Below are positions 54,905 through 64,000 of a stretch of 64,000 nt of DNA, piece by piece. How positions within the stretch are numbered: position 1 is the stretch's first letter; every line of letters starts with the position of its first letter. The notes under the pieces were generated by a model. That model ran no database searches. It was not told where the DNA came from and saw nothing but the letters and a program-made list of their open reading frames with translations. The stretch is from Methylohalobius crimeensis 10Ki (lineage in GTDB: Bacteria > Pseudomonadota > Gammaproteobacteria > Methylococcales > Methylothermaceae): the NCBI RefSeq assembly GCF_000421465.1, contig NZ_ATXB01000001.1, forward strand, positions 2,263,001 to 2,327,000, in the 5' to 3' direction. Both the position numbers and the translations under genes were made by a program.

Positions 54905-54995
54905 GGGCATTAAAAAAGCCCTACGCTTTCACGTAAGGCTTTGATAGTACTGGCACCCCGGATAGGATTCGAACCTATGACCTTCCCCTTAGGAG
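54905..54995. repeat. Right attachment repeat (within intact tRNA-Arg)
   Basis: 91 bases identical to 48885-48975, covering the tRNA terminator, CCA end, T arm and anticodon arm up to 54995. The tRNA continues beyond as an intact gene. Confidence 0.92.
54912..54942 (-). terminator. tRNA-Arg terminator
   Basis: AAAGCCTTACG-TGAAAG-CGTAGGGCTTT with a run of six T on the minus strand, 8 bases past the CCA end of the tRNA. Strong intrinsic terminator. Confidence 0.85.
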
Positions 54996-55027
54996 GGGGA
55001 CGCTCTATCCAGCTGAGCTACCGGGGC
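54951..55027 (-). tRNA. tRNA-Arg (anticodon CCT)
   Basis: 77 bases with encoded CCA. Acceptor GCCCCGG pairs with CCGGGGT, the D arm is GCTC/GAGC, the anticodon loop is CTCCTAA (anticodon CCT), and the T arm ATAGG-TTCGAAT-CCTAT is canonical. Integration site of the element; its 3' half is duplicated at the left end. Confidence 0.97.
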
Positions 55028-55063
55028 AAACAAACAATATTATGAACGACTTCGGCTAAATTT

Positions 55064-55429
55064 TCATCCGGGCATCGGTTCCGCTACCGAAAAAGCGTAT
55101 TCTTCCACCACTCGACCTCCGATCAGATGCTCTTGAATGATGCGTTCAAGAACTTCCGGCGTGCAGGAGTGATACCAGACGCCTTCGGGATAAACCACTG
55201 CGACCGGCCCCCGGATGCATACCCTGAGGCAATTGGCTTTGGTGCGCTGAATTCCGCCGCGTCCGGTCAATTTTAGTTCGTTCAAGCGGCGTTTCAAGTA
55301 ATCCCAGGAGGCGAGTCCCGCTTCTTGCCCACAGCATTTGGGCGCGGTTTGGTCGCAGCAGAGAAAAATATGATGCCTGGTTTCCGAAAGGCCCAAGTTT
55401 TGGGCAATTTTGTTGAGAGCATCGGTCAT
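55064..55429 (-). CDS. (2Fe-2S) ferredoxin domain protein
   Basis: 121 residues from ATG 55429, after AAAAGGA. Thioredoxin-like 2Fe-2S pattern: [19 protein letters not shown] and [18 protein letters not shown] supply four or more conserved Cys, followed by [20 protein letters not shown]. These cytoplasmic ferredoxin-like proteins are electron carriers of unknown partner. Adjacent upstream of the tRNA gene on the same strand. Confidence 0.88.
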   Translation of the reverse strand: MTDALNKIAQNLGLSETRHHIFLCCDQTAPKCCGQEAGLASWDYLKRRLNELKLTGRGGIQRTKANCLRVCIRGPVAVVYPEGVWYHSCTPEVLERIIQEHLIGGRVVEEYAFSVAEPMPG

Positions 55430-55527
55430 GGTTGTATTTCCTTTTAAGATGGACATCCTAGATTGACACTTGCACAATAGTCTATCGAACTTATCCAATT
55501 CCGTTGTTCAAGACAACGCCTACCGCG

Positions 55528-58500
55528 ATGCGAAATTTCCATCCCGCCGTCGCCGCCTGGTTCAAGGAATCCTTTGCCGCCCCCACCGACTGTCAACAAC
55601 GGGCCTGGCAGGCACTCAAAAACCGGCGCCACGCTTTGATCGCCGCGCCCACCGGGTCGGGCAAGACCCTGGCGGCGTTTCTGTCCGCCATCGACGATTT
55701 GGTCCACCAGGCCGAGGTGGGACAGTTGACGGACGCCACCCACGTGGTCTACGTCTCCCCCCTCAAGGCGCTCAGCCACGACGTGGAATGCAACCTGGAG
55801 CAACCGCTGGCGGCCATTCAGCAAAAGCTCCTGAAAGCCGGCGCTCTCGCTCCCGCCATTCGCGCCCAGAGCCGCACCGGAGATACCCCGGCGGCGACCC
55901 GCACCGCCATGGCCAAAAGGCCGCCCCATATTCTGGTCACCACCCCCGAATCTCTTTATTTGCTTCTCACTTCCGAAAGCGGGCGCAGGATGCTGGCCCC
56001 GGCGCGCACCGTCATCGTCGATGAAATCCACGCGGTGATCGGCAGTAAACGGGGCGCCCATCTGGCGCTTTCGCTGGAGCGGCTGCAAAAGCTGTGCGAG
56101 CACCCCCTGACCCGCATCGGCCTGTCCGCCACCCAAAGGCCGCTGGAAACCGTGGCCCGCTTTCTGCTCGGCGCCCGCCCCCTGGCCGATTGCGAGATTA
56201 TCGACAGCGGCCACCTGCGGCGGCTGGATCTGGATATCGAGCTGCCCGACCTGCCCTTGGAGACGGTGTTATCCCAGGAGGCGGCCAAATCCCTCTACGA
56301 CCGCATCGCCGACCTGATCCGCGCCCACCGCACCACCTTGGTGTTCGTCAACACTCGTCGCCAGGCGGAAAGGGTGGCCAAGGCCCTGAGCGAGCGTCTG
56401 GGGAACGGTCGGATCACCTCCCACCACGGCAGTCTCTCCCGCAACCAGCGCCTGGACGCCGAACGCCGCCTCAAAGCTGGGGAATTGGAGGCCCTGGTCG
56501 CCACCGCCTCGCTGGAACTGGGCATCGACATCGGCGAGGTGGATCTGGTCTGCCAGCTGGGCATCACCGATTCGGTGGCCACTTTCCTGCAACGGGTGGG
56601 GCGCGCCGGTCACCGTCTCGACCGCATTCCCAAGGGCCGCCTATTTCCCACCAGCCGCGACGAACTGGTCACCGCCTTGAGTCTGGTGGACGCGGTCCGG
56701 CGGGGCGAGTTGGAGACTTGCCGGATCGAGGCGCGGCCGCTGGACGTCCTCGCCCAGCAAATCGTGGCCATGGCGGCCTGCGAGGATTGGGACGAAGAGA
56801 CATTATTTCAAACCATCCGCTGCGCCGAGCCTTACCGGAGCCTAAGCCGGGAGGCATTCGAGGAAGTGGTGACCATGCTGGCGGAAGGCTACGCCACCCC
56901 GCGCGGGCGCCGCGGCGCCCATCTCCATCGAGACCGGATCGGCGGTCGGGTGCGCGGCCGCCGCGGAGCGCGGCTGACCGCCCTCACCTGCGGCGGAGCG
57001 ATCCCCGATACCGCCGACTACCGGGTGATTCTGGAGCCTTCCGGGGAAATCATCGGTACGGTGGACGAGGACTTCGCCATCGAGAGTCTCGCCGGGGACA
57101 TTTTCCAGCTGGGCAATGCCAGTTGGCGGGTATTGCGCCTGGAGACCGACGGCCTCCGGGTGGAGGACGCCCAGGGCCTGCCGCCGACCATTCCGTTCTG
57201 GTTCGGGGAAGCCCCGGGCCGTAGCGATGTCCTGGCCTGGTCTGTCTCCAGGCTGCGCGAGGCGGTCTTTCGGCAGTTCTGTTCAGCAGGGAGGCCGGAG
57301 ACCGGTCTAAAGGGACGCCATGAACCCATCCCCGGGGGCGCCCCCCTCCCTAGCCCTCCCCCCAGCGGGGGGAGGGTTGGGTGGGGGGCGCCTCCCAGCG
57401 GGGGGAGGGTTGGGTGGGGGGAGCCCCCCAGCGAAGGGAGGGTTGAGCGGAGGGAGAACCAGCTCGCAGTCAATCCGGAAGCGGTCCGTCAAGCGGCGGA
57501 CTATCTGGCGGCGGCCGGGAATTCTTTGGGAACGATGCCCACCCAAAGCCGCATCGTGCTGGAGCGCTTCTTCGACGAGGCCGGCGATCTCCACTTGATC
57601 ATCCACAGCCCCTACGGCAGCCGCGTCAACCGCGCCTGGGGACTGGCCCTGCGCAAGCGCTTCTGCCGTCATTTCAATTTCGAGCTCCAAGCCGCCGCCA
57701 CGGAAGACGCGGTCTTGCTGTCGCTGGGCGCGGGCCAGAGCTTCCCGCTGGACGAGGTGAAACATTTCCTCAAATCGACCAACGTGCGGGACATTCTGAC
57801 CCAGGCGGTGCTCGACAACCCCATGTTCACCGCCCGCTGGCGCTGGAACGCCACCATTTCCCTGGCGGTCAGACGCTTCCAGAACGGCCGCCGGACACCG
57901 CCCTACCTGATCCGGATGCAGTCGGAAGACCTGGTCACCGCGGTATTCCCGGAACAGCTCGCCTGCCTGGAAAACATTCAGGGAGACCGGGACATCCCCG
58001 ATCATCCCCTGGTGAATCAGACCCTGGCCGACTGTCTTTTCGAGGCGATGGACGTGGCGGGATTGGAAGCAATCTTGCGCGGCATCGAGTCCGGAGCCAT
58101 CGAGGTGATTTCCCGCGAGACGGTGGAGCCCTCCCCCCTCGCCGCCGAAACCGTCAACGCCCGCGTCTATGCCTTTCTGGACGGCGCTCCCTTGGAGGAA
58201 CGCCGGGTGCGGGCGGTCTCCCAGAGACGCTGGATCGATCCCGACGAGGCCGAGGATCTGTGCCGACTCGATCCGAAAGCCATCGAGCAAATCCGCCGGG
58301 AAGCCCGGCCCGATCCCCGGGATCCGGAAGAACTGCATGATGCGCTATTGGGAAGCGGCTACCTGGTGGAAAACGAAATGGCTTCCGCCTGGAATCCCTG
58401 GCTGGAAACCTTGCAGGGACAGGGACGCGTCTGTCGATTCATCCCGGGGTCGGGCCTGGCTTCCTCCCGGCATCCCTGCCGGGAAGACCTCCAAGGAGCG

Positions 58501-59898
58501 CCTTCCCGAGCCCACCTCTGGATCGCCGCCGAAAACTGGCCGCAGTTTCGGGCGCTTTTGGATCCCCCCCCTCCCCAGCAGGGAGAAGGTTGGGTGGGGA
58601 GCTCCCCCCGCAGAGGGGAGGGTTGGGTGGGGGGCTCCGAACCTCAATTGCCGGAAGCTTTGATCAATCAAAGCTGGACCGCCGACGAGGCTTTGGCGGC
58701 CATTTTGCGCGCGCGCATGTCCGTTTTAGGGCCGGTCGAAACCGAACGACTGGCGGGGGAATTGAATCTGCCGGCGTTGGAAATCGAAGCGGCGCTAATG
58801 CGGCTGGAGCAGGAAGGCAATCTCTTGCGGGGAGATTTCGGCTGGTGTGAACGGGGGCTTTTGGCCCGCATTCACCGCCTCACCCTGAACACCCTGCGGG
58901 AGGCGGTGCAACCGGTCGCGGCGGCCCGGTTCATGCGCTTCCTGCTGCATTGGCAGCACGTCCATCCCGATACCCGCCTGGCGGGTCCTCAGGCGCTCAC
59001 CGAGATTCTGACCCAATTGGAAGGATTCGAGGCTCAAGCGAAGGAATGGGAATCGACCATCCTGCCGGCGCGCATCCCCGATTACGAGCCGGCCTGGCTG
59101 GACCGGCTCTGCCTGTCCGGACGCTTCGTCTGGCTCCGGCTGAATCCCACCGGCAAGCGCACCCCCATCAAAAACACGCCAATAGCCTTCGTCAACCGGC
59201 GTCACGTCTCCCTCTGGCGCGCGGATGCGGTGGAAGCGTCGCCCAGCCCCACCGCCCAGCGCGTTTTGGACAATCTGACTCAAGCAGGGGCGTTGTTTTT
59301 CGACGAGCTTTTGGATTCGTGCCGGCTGCTTCCGACCCAATTGGAGGATGCCCTGGCGGAATTGGTCGCCCGGGGCCGGGTCAGCGCCGACAGCTTCGAG
59401 GGGTTGCGCGCCCTGCGCCTGCCGGAAGCCAAGAAGCGGCGCTACAAACGCCTTCTCAATACTTTGGAAAACGCCGGCCGCTGGCAGCGTCTTCGCGATG
59501 GAGAAGCCGACCTACAGACACGTAATGAACACTTGGCCCGCAAATTGCTGAAACGCTACGGGGTGGTCTTCCGGGCCCTGGCCGCTCGCGAACGCGGTCT
59601 GCCGCCGTGGTGGGAGCTGGTGCGCATCTATCGCCGTTTGGAAGCGCAGGGGGAAATCCGGGGCGGGCGGTTCGTGGCCGGTCAATTCGGGGAGCAGTTC
59701 GCCTTGTCCGAGGCGGTGACGCTGCTGCGCAAGCTCTCCAAGGAAGATTCGACCGAGGTCATCCTGTCCGCCGCCGATCCCTTGAACCTGAGCGCGATTC
59801 TCACCGGCGCTCAAGCGGTTTCACCCCAGCCGGGCCGCACCATCCGCATCGGCCCCGAAGGTATCGTACCCGGCAATCAGCTCAGGACTTCAGCATAG
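55528..59898 (+). CDS. lhr: Lhr-type ATP-dependent helicase with inserted repeat peptides
   Basis: 1456 residues from ATG 55528; a TTG eight codons earlier is possible. Helicase motifs: AAPTGSGKTLAAFLSAI (Walker A), VIVDEIHAVIGSKRG (DExH), and LQRVGRAGHRLDRIPKG (motif VI), followed by the long Lhr winged-helix and C-terminal domains. E. coli Lhr has 1538 residues. It moves 3'-5' on DNA/RNA hybrids in repair. Two segments are low-complexity peptide insertions read from 33-bp tandem DNA repeats (57361-57459, 58574-58639), an odd feature. The gene is otherwise intact. Confidence 0.9.
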   Translation: MRNFHPAVAAWFKESFAAPTDCQQRAWQALKNRRHALIAAPTGSGKTLAAFLSAIDDLVHQAEVGQLTDATHVVYVSPLKALSHDVECNLEQPLAAIQQKLLKAGALAPAIRAQSRTGDTPAATRTAMAKRPPHILVTTPESLYLLLTSESGRRMLAPARTVIVDEIHAVIGSKRGAHLALSLERLQKLCEHPLTRIGLSATQRPLETVARFLLGARPLADCEIIDSGHLRRLDLDIELPDLPLETVLSQEAAKSLYDRIADLIRAHRTTLVFVNTRRQAERVAKALSERLGNGRITSHHGSLSRNQRLDAERRLKAGELEALVATASLELGIDIGEVDLVCQLGITDSVATFLQRVGRAGHRLDRIPKGRLFPTSRDELVTALSLVDAVRRGELETCRIEARPLDVLAQQIVAMAACEDWDEETLFQTIRCAEPYRSLSREAFEEVVTMLAEGYATPRGRRGAHLHRDRIGGRVRGRRGARLTALTCGGAIPDTADYRVILEPSGEIIGTVDEDFAIESLAGDIFQLGNASWRVLRLETDGLRVEDAQGLPPTIPFWFGEAPGRSDVLAWSVSRLREAVFRQFCSAGRPETGLKGRHEPIPGGAPLPSPPPSGGRVGWGAPPSGGRVGWGEPPSEGRVERRENQLAVNPEAVRQAADYLAAAGNSLGTMPTQSRIVLERFFDEAGDLHLIIHSPYGSRVNRAWGLALRKRFCRHFNFELQAAATEDAVLLSLGAGQSFPLDEVKHFLKSTNVRDILTQAVLDNPMFTARWRWNATISLAVRRFQNGRRTPPYLIRMQSEDLVTAVFPEQLACLENIQGDRDIPDHPLVNQTLADCLFEAMDVAGLEAILRGIESGAIEVISRETVEPSPLAAETVNARVYAFLDGAPLEERRVRAVSQRRWIDPDEAEDLCRLDPKAIEQIRREARPDPRDPEELHDALLGSGYLVENEMASAWNPWLETLQGQGRVCRFIPGSGLASSRHPCREDLQGAPSRAHLWIAAENWPQFRALLDPPPPQQGEGWVGSSPRRGEGWVGGSEPQLPEALINQSWTADEALAAILRARMSVLGPVETERLAGELNLPALEIEAALMRLEQEGNLLRGDFGWCERGLLARIHRLTLNTLREAVQPVAAARFMRFLLHWQHVHPDTRLAGPQALTEILTQLEGFEAQAKEWESTILPARIPDYEPAWLDRLCLSGRFVWLRLNPTGKRTPIKNTPIAFVNRRHVSLWRADAVEASPSPTAQRVLDNLTQAGALFFDELLDSCRLLPTQLEDALAELVARGRVSADSFEGLRALRLPEAKKRRYKRLLNTLENAGRWQRLRDGEADLQTRNEHLARKLLKRYGVVFRALAARERGLPPWWELVRIYRRLEAQGEIRGGRFVAGQFGEQFALSEAVTLLRKLSKEDSTEVILSAADPLNLSAILTGAQAVSPQPGRTIRIGPEGIVPGNQLRTSA
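57361..57459 (+). repeat. Three tandem 33-bp repeats inside lhr
   Basis: Units start at 57361, 57394 and 57427, with core CCCAGCGGGGGGAGGGTTGG in the first two and a diverged third. Being 33 bp they keep the frame and read as 11-residue units PSGGRVGWGAP, PSGGRVGWGEP, PSEGRVERREN. They sit between helicase and C-terminal domains. Confidence 0.9.
58574..58639 (+). repeat. Two further 33-bp repeats inside lhr, in another frame
   Basis: Units start at 58574 and 58607 and match the same family (GGTTGGGTGGGG centre). They are translated one base out of phase from the first site, giving QQGEGWVGSSP and RRGEGWVGGSE. The same DNA sequence is thus read in two frames, which points to a DNA-level repeat rather than a protein repeat. 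Confidence 0.88.
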
Positions 59899-59932
59899 AT
59901 CCAAGGCGGATTGAGCCAGGTTCCCGCTTTCT

Positions 59933-60988
59933 TCACCGGTGATAGACGGGACTCAATTCGTGGACCGCTTCCACCATCGCTTCCACGTGGGCGGGGGCCA
60001 TGTCCGGCAGAATACCGTGACCCAGGTTGAAGACGTGGCCGGTGCCGGGGCCGAAACGATCCAAAATATACCCCACCTTGGCCCGGATGGTCTCGGGTCG
60101 GGCGTAGAGAGCCACGGGATCGAGATTCCCCTGGAGAACCACACGGCCACCCACGCGCTGGCGCGCTTGGCCGATATCGCAGGTCCAGTCCACGCCCAAG
60201 GCGTCGAAGCCGGTTTCCGCCATGGTCTCCAGCCATTGCCCGCCGTTTTTGGTGAACAGGATGGTGGGCACGGTTTCCCCGTTCGATTGGGTGTTCAGCC
60301 GCTCGCGGACCCGGCGCGCCGCCGCCAAGGCGAATGCTTGATAATCCTCCCCGGTCAATACCCCGCCCCAAGTGTCGAACAGCATCACCGTTTGGGCGCC
60401 GGCGGCGATTTGGGCGTTGAGGTAATCGGCCACCGCCGTCGCCAATTTGTCGAGCAAGCGCCGCATCAAATCGGGCCGGTCGTAGAGCAGGGTTTTGACC
60501 TTGCCGAAATTGCGGCTGCTCCCGCCTTCGACCATATACGTAGCCAAGGTCCAAGGGCTGCCGGAGAAACCGATCAAGGGCGTTTTTCCGGCCAGTTCCC
60601 GCCGAATCAGGCGCACCGCGTCCATGACGTAGCGCAACTGGTTCTCCGGATCGATGGACGGCAGGCGATCGATGTCTTCCTCGCTGCGAATGGGGCGCTC
60701 GAACTTCGGTCCCTCCCCTTCGCTGAAATACAAGCCCAGTCCCATGGCGTCGGGAATGGTGAGAATATCCGAAAACAGGATCGCCGCATCCAGCCGAAAC
60801 CGCCGCAGCGGCTGCAACGTCACCTCGCACGCCAATTCCGGGTTGCTGCACAGGTTCATGAAGCTTCCGGCCTGCTCGCGCACCTTGCGGTACTCGGGAA
60901 GATAGCGGCCGGCCTGGCGCATGAACCACACCGGCGTCCGGGAGACGGGACGCCGCAGCAAGGCATCGATCAACAAATGGTCAGACAT
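59933..60988 (-). CDS. hemE: Uroporphyrinogen decarboxylase
   Basis: 351 residues with AGGAG upstream of ATG 60988. Landmarks: [20 protein letters not shown] (substrate-binding Arg residues), [38 protein letters not shown] and the late [10 protein letters not shown]. It removes four carboxyl groups from uroporphyrinogen III to make coproporphyrinogen III. Located downstream of the damX-like gene on the same strand. Confidence 0.96.
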   Translation of the reverse strand: MSDHLLIDALLRRPVSRTPVWFMRQAGRYLPEYRKVREQAGSFMNLCSNPELACEVTLQPLRRFRLDAAILFSDILTIPDAMGLGLYFSEGEGPKFERPIRSEEDIDRLPSIDPENQLRYVMDAVRLIRRELAGKTPLIGFSGSPWTLATYMVEGGSSRNFGKVKTLLYDRPDLMRRLLDKLATAVADYLNAQIAAGAQTVMLFDTWGGVLTGEDYQAFALAAARRVRERLNTQSNGETVPTILFTKNGGQWLETMAETGFDALGVDWTCDIGQARQRVGGRVVLQGNLDPVALYARPETIRAKVGYILDRFGPGTGHVFNLGHGILPDMAPAHVEAMVEAVHELSPVYHR

Positions 60989-61009
60989 GAAAATACAGCT
61001 CCTGATTTC

Positions 61010-62545
61010 TCATTGGGATTGGGCGGTATCGATTTCTTGGTGCACCGAACGCATCCGCCTCAACCAGGGCTTGCCCAAGCCCGAAGGCAACTTCTCGCCG
61101 GCGCGCCGGGCCGCGGCGAGAGAGGGATACACCCCGTATAACAGGGAATACCAATCCTTTCCGCGCCGCAGCTTGTGATAAAAAGCCAAGGGTCGCAGCT
61201 TGGGATAGCGTTCGACGAGATCCTTGAGATCCACCAGCGTCTCGAAGGCGGCGATCTGCAGGGTGTAATGCGAAGGGTTTTGCCGCATCAGCCACTGGCG
61301 GTCGCGGACGCCCAAGGCCCCGAGGCCGGCCGGGGCATCGGCGGGCTGCTCCGGTTGGATCGGTGCCGAAACATCTGTTTCCTTCGCGAGTTGAAGTTCA
61401 GATGGCCGCGGCTCAGCAGCGGTCGGCATCTCCGCTGGCGGCGGCTGCACCGGCGTTTCCGGCGTAACCGCAAATTTCGGAAGAGCAGGCGGAATCCCGG
61501 GCAGAGGAAGGACTTCTGCAAGATCGTCGACCGCCACGGAAGACGGCGCATCCAGCGGCGTCTCCGATTCCTGCTCCACGCCAGGCGCAGCCGTTTGCCC
61601 CTCGGATACGATAGTCAACGGCAACTCGGTCGGGGTTTGTAGGTCTCCATTTTCCGGCCCGCTCGTCAAATCCGGATCCTCGCTCGTCGCGTGAATCTCG
61701 CCGGCCGGGGTATGGGACTGTTGCCAATAGGTCAATGCCACGACCGCGGCCACCACCAGAACAAGCGCCAAGTAGACCGGCTTGGCCAAGGCGCGGTGCC
61801 AACGCAACGGCGGCTTGCCGACCAGATTCAGCATTTCCTCGCGAACCCGGGCGGGAATGCCGTGGGAACGGCGATAGACCTCCCGGACCATCGCATCGTC
61901 CGGCGCTCCGCTCCGTCCCAAGCGCGTCCACAAGCGGCCTAGATAATCGGCGCACTGCTTTTCGGTCAAGGAAGGCAATTCGATGATATGAGCCTCTTCC
62001 ACCACCCAAGCGTCGGTCACCGCCTTGACGTGCAGATCGTCGGGGCGCAAGGCCGCCACCAAGCGCAGCGCCGGAAACTCGGCGGCGAAACGGCAGAGTG
62101 CCTCCAACAAGCCGGGAAGCGCCAATCCGGCGTCATCCAAAGCCAAAATCACGATTTCCCGGGCGTAAATCCTGGACTCGTCTCGATGCGAAAGCGTCTC
62201 CAGGTGACGGCGCAATGCCGTCTCCACGCCACCGATTTGCAAATTCCCGGAGCCCCGGAGATTCAAGGCTTCGGCCAAAGCTTGATGCACCCCCTCCATA
62301 TTCAGCGCGGACGCGTCCTGGATCAAGCAAACCACGCCTTCCTCGGGAGGATGGTCATGCAACTGCCGGAGAAAAGTGGATTTGCCGATGCCGTCCGGAC
62401 CACACAGAAACAAAGGTTTGTGCAGATTGGTCAGCAGATGCGACAAGAGGTCGTATTTCTGCTGCCGCTCGGCGCCGAGGAAATCGAAATTTCCTCCGGT
62501 TCGACGACTGTCCCGGAAAGTCTCAGCCAGCCCTGCCGTACTCAT
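61010..62545 (-). CDS. damX: DamX-like AAA ATPase with SPOR domain
   Basis: 511 residues. N-terminal AAA-type ATPase: [17 protein letters not shown] (Walker A, about 54-60) and [14 protein letters not shown] (Walker B-like). One membrane segment follows near residue 270 ([17 protein letters not shown]), then a proline-rich periplasmic linker and a C-terminal SPOR domain ([31 protein letters not shown]). DamX is a division-septum protein found after aroB in gammaproteobacteria, as here. The ATG overlaps the aroB end by 23 bases. SPOR sequence resembles that of the lytic transglycosylase at 18160. Confidence 0.9.
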   Translation of the reverse strand: MSTAGLAETFRDSRRTGGNFDFLGAERQQKYDLLSHLLTNLHKPLFLCGPDGIGKSTFLRQLHDHPPEEGVVCLIQDASALNMEGVHQALAEALNLRGSGNLQIGGVETALRRHLETLSHRDESRIYAREIVILALDDAGLALPGLLEALCRFAAEFPALRLVAALRPDDLHVKAVTDAWVVEEAHIIELPSLTEKQCADYLGRLWTRLGRSGAPDDAMVREVYRRSHGIPARVREEMLNLVGKPPLRWHRALAKPVYLALVLVVAAVVALTYWQQSHTPAGEIHATSEDPDLTSGPENGDLQTPTELPLTIVSEGQTAAPGVEQESETPLDAPSSVAVDDLAEVLPLPGIPPALPKFAVTPETPVQPPPAEMPTAAEPRPSELQLAKETDVSAPIQPEQPADAPAGLGALGVRDRQWLMRQNPSHYTLQIAAFETLVDLKDLVERYPKLRPLAFYHKLRRGKDWYSLLYGVYPSLAAARRAGEKLPSGLGKPWLRRMRSVHQEIDTAQSQ

Positions 62546-63644
62546 CGAGCGTCGCTCTGAGGGTTGGGGTTGAAACCGAACGCGGCAAGGCGGCTTTGCC
62601 GATCCCTTCCAACAAAATCAGACGCAAGCTACCGTCGATATTTTTCTTGTCCACCGCCATCAACTCCAAAAAACGGTCGCTGTCCAATGTTTTCGGCGGC
62701 GTCACCGGCAAGCCAGCGCGCTCCAAGAGGGCGATCGCCCGCTTGCCATCCGCCGGCGCCAACCAGCCCATTCGGCAGGACAGATCCGCCGCCTGGCACA
62801 TGCCGATGGCCACCGCCTCGCCGTGAAGATAACGGCCGTAACCGATGCCGGTCTCGATGGCGTGACCGAAGGTATGACCGAAGTTGAGGATCGCGCGCAA
62901 TCCGGATTCGCGTTCGTCGGCCGCTACCACGTCGGCCTTGTTGGCGCAGGAACGTTCGATGGCGTAGGCCAAGGCTTCGGGATCGCGGGCCAAGAGTCGA
63001 TCGATGTGGGCTTCCAGCCAGCGGAAAAACGGCTCGTCTCGAATCAGGCCGTACTTGACGATTTCGGCGATGCCCGCGCGCAATTCCCGGTCGGGGAGGG
63101 TTTCCAACACGGAAGTGTCGGCGATCACGCACTGGGGTTGATAGAAGGCGCCGATCATGTTCTTTCCCAGGGGGTGGTTGACGCCGGTCTTGCCGCCCAC
63201 CGACGAATCCACTTGCGCCAACAACGTGGTGGGAATTTGGATGAACGGAATGCCCCGCTGATAACAAGCGGCGGCGAATCCCACGATGTCGCCGATCACG
63301 CCGCCGCCCAGGGCGATCAAAGTGGCGGTTCGGCTGAAGCGTTGCTCGAGGAGCGCATCGAAGATTCGTTCGACGGTGGCAAGGGTTTTATGGGCTTCCC
63401 CGTCGGGAAGCACCAGGCTCGCCTTGGCGGGCACGTCGAGTCCGTCCATCACCTTATTCAAATACAAGGGAGCCACCACCTCGTTGGTGACCACCATCGC
63501 CTGGCGGGCCGGAACATGGCGGTTGATAAGGGATGCTTGTTCCAGCAGACCAGTCCCGATATAGATCGGATAGCTGCGTTCGCCCAAATCGATGGAAAGG
63601 GTGTTTACGGGGTGAGCAGATGCTCTGTCCTGATAATCGGTCAT
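62523..63644 (-). CDS. aroB: 3-dehydroquinate synthase
   Basis: 373 residues from ATG 63644 overlapping the aroK stop (ATGA). Motifs: [75 protein letters not shown] and [14 protein letters not shown]. Second step of the shikimate pathway, NAD- and metal-dependent. Length is standard. Confidence 0.97.
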   Translation of the reverse strand: MTDYQDRASAHPVNTLSIDLGERSYPIYIGTGLLEQASLINRHVPARQAMVVTNEVVAPLYLNKVMDGLDVPAKASLVLPDGEAHKTLATVERIFDALLEQRFSRTATLIALGGGVIGDIVGFAAACYQRGIPFIQIPTTLLAQVDSSVGGKTGVNHPLGKNMIGAFYQPQCVIADTSVLETLPDRELRAGIAEIVKYGLIRDEPFFRWLEAHIDRLLARDPEALAYAIERSCANKADVVAADERESGLRAILNFGHTFGHAIETGIGYGRYLHGEAVAIGMCQAADLSCRMGWLAPADGKRAIALLERAGLPVTPPKTLDSDRFLELMAVDKKNIDGSLRLILLEGIGKAALPRSVSTPTLRATLDEYGRAG

Positions 63645-64000
63645 TTAGCTAATGATTGCTTCTCAAAAGCATGATAGAACTTTTGAATTTTTTTGGCGGC
63701 CTGACGACTGGAGCAGGTGCCGGTATCGACCACGGCATCGGCGATGGACTCGTACAGGGGCGCCCGGACCGAGATCAAATCCCGCAAGCGCCGTTCCGGA
63801 TCGGCTGTCTTGAGCAAGGGTCGATGATTGTCCTTGCAGGTCCGCTCCAATTGTTTTTCCACCGCACAGCGCAAATATACGACGAACCCGTGTCGCTGCA
63901 AAAGCGCACGGTTGTCAGGTCTGAGAATTACCCCGCCGCCGGTGGCCAATACAATACCACGTAATTGGACCAAATCCGCCAAAACTTCGTGCTCGCGCCG
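63641..64000 (-). CDS. aroK: Shikimate kinase (5' part outside window)
   Basis: The reading frame is open to the right edge, so the N-terminal P-loop is missing. The 120 residues present begin [12 protein letters not shown] and carry [20 protein letters not shown] (shikimate-binding GGG), [21 protein letters not shown] and the final helix. It phosphorylates shikimate. Its stop overlaps the aroB start. Confidence 0.95.
   Translation of the reverse strand, partial: RREHEVLADLVQLRGIVLATGGGVILRPDNRALLQRHGFVVYLRCAVEKQLERTCKDNHRPLLKTADPERRLRDLISVRAPLYESIADAVVDTGTCSSRQAAKKIQKFYHAFEKQSLAK

Larger units (their letters stand above)
48885..54995. mobile_element. Integrative element in tRNA-Arg(CCT), about 6.0 kb
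   Basis: Bounded by perfect 91-bp direct repeats (offset 6020 bp). The intact tRNA is on the right, next to a tyrosine integrase gene. Inside is a coupled replication block with excisionase-like, winged-helix-like, CHC2 zinc-finger and TOPRIM/DUF3987 genes, plus an unknown gene and two composite iteron sites. No relaxase, phage structural or clear cargo gene is seen, so the type is either a satellite-like or a mobilisable element of minimal form. Self-transfer genes are absent from the window. Confidence 0.9.

Noticed and set aside
55504-55527. Eight-codon extension of Lhr to a TTG start
   Set aside because: No ribosome site, and ATG at 55528 begins the conserved region; left as an alternative only.
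57361-57459. CRISPR-like array
   Set aside because: The 33-bp units are tandem with no spacers and are inside a coding sequence. No CRISPR array or cas gene was seen anywhere in the window.

Overview
The window reads as chromosomal DNA of a GC-rich gammaproteobacterium. At the right edge are aroK, aroB and a damX-like gene, with hemE close by, the order usual in gammaproteobacteria. A phosphoketolase/acetate kinase operon, two GH57 alpha-glucan enzymes, several c-type cytochromes, a proton-pumping pyrophosphatase and a relic of what looks like a PEP-CTERM-type secreted protein would suit a Methylococcales-like (methanotroph) host. That placement is inference, because no methane oxidation gene lies here.

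Layout. 1-8827: a beta-CASP nuclease (cut by the edge), a LOG-family protein, a CPA2 antiporter, a ZIP transporter, a periplasmic cytochrome peroxidase/Tat phosphoesterase/cytochrome c operon, and TrkA/TrkH. 8885-15836: two convergent operons with RimK-type ATP-grasp ligases. One is GNAT-C39 peptidase, RLAN-type RimK-like ligase and Na+/H+ antiporter; the other is RimB-type protease, RimK and an aspartoacylase-like deacylase. 15904-24317: envelope genes (holin-like, DUF883, OmpA/DUF4398 lipoproteins, a SLT-SPOR lytic transglycosylase, a DUF697-like protein and an MscK-type channel). 24356-28203: a partner-switching pair, an STAS protein fused to a PhnD-like binding domain and a membrane SpoIIE phosphatase with its own ATPase domain. 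28813-34290: ackA, phosphoketolase, an AhpD-like protein, a phosphotransacetylase-like protein and a Slp lipoprotein. 34292-40608: two GH57 enzymes, an orphan ccmA with marC, and a membrane pyrophosphatase. 40961-42087: a decayed secreted-protein gene cut by a REP-associated (RAYT) transposase unit. 42214-48863: an M20 peptidase, Rep helicase, an alpha/beta hydrolase, a RelE/ParD-like toxin-antitoxin pair, a DUF72 protein and exonuclease III.

48885-54995 is a compact integrated element of about 6.0 kb, sitting in the 3' part of tRNA-Arg(CCT) and bounded by perfect 91-bp direct repeats. It carries a tyrosine integrase and four translationally coupled genes: an excisionase-like protein, a winged-helix-like protein, a CHC2 zinc finger, and a TOPRIM/DUF3987 helicase-primase. 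Beside these are an unknown gene and two composite iteron sites that bracket the whole replication block in mirror orientation. No relaxase, capsid or obvious cargo gene is seen. The arrangement resembles in outline the two-site origin of satellite P4, but the sequences look new. This is the most interesting system in the window.

55064-64000: a 2Fe-2S ferredoxin-like protein, a giant Lhr helicase gene invaded at two places by 33-bp tandem repeats, hemE, a SPOR/AAA (DamX-like) protein, aroB and the 3' part of aroK.

Starts were chosen by Shine-Dalgarno sequence, ATGA/GTGA coupling and family length. Domain calls come from reading motifs, not from searches.
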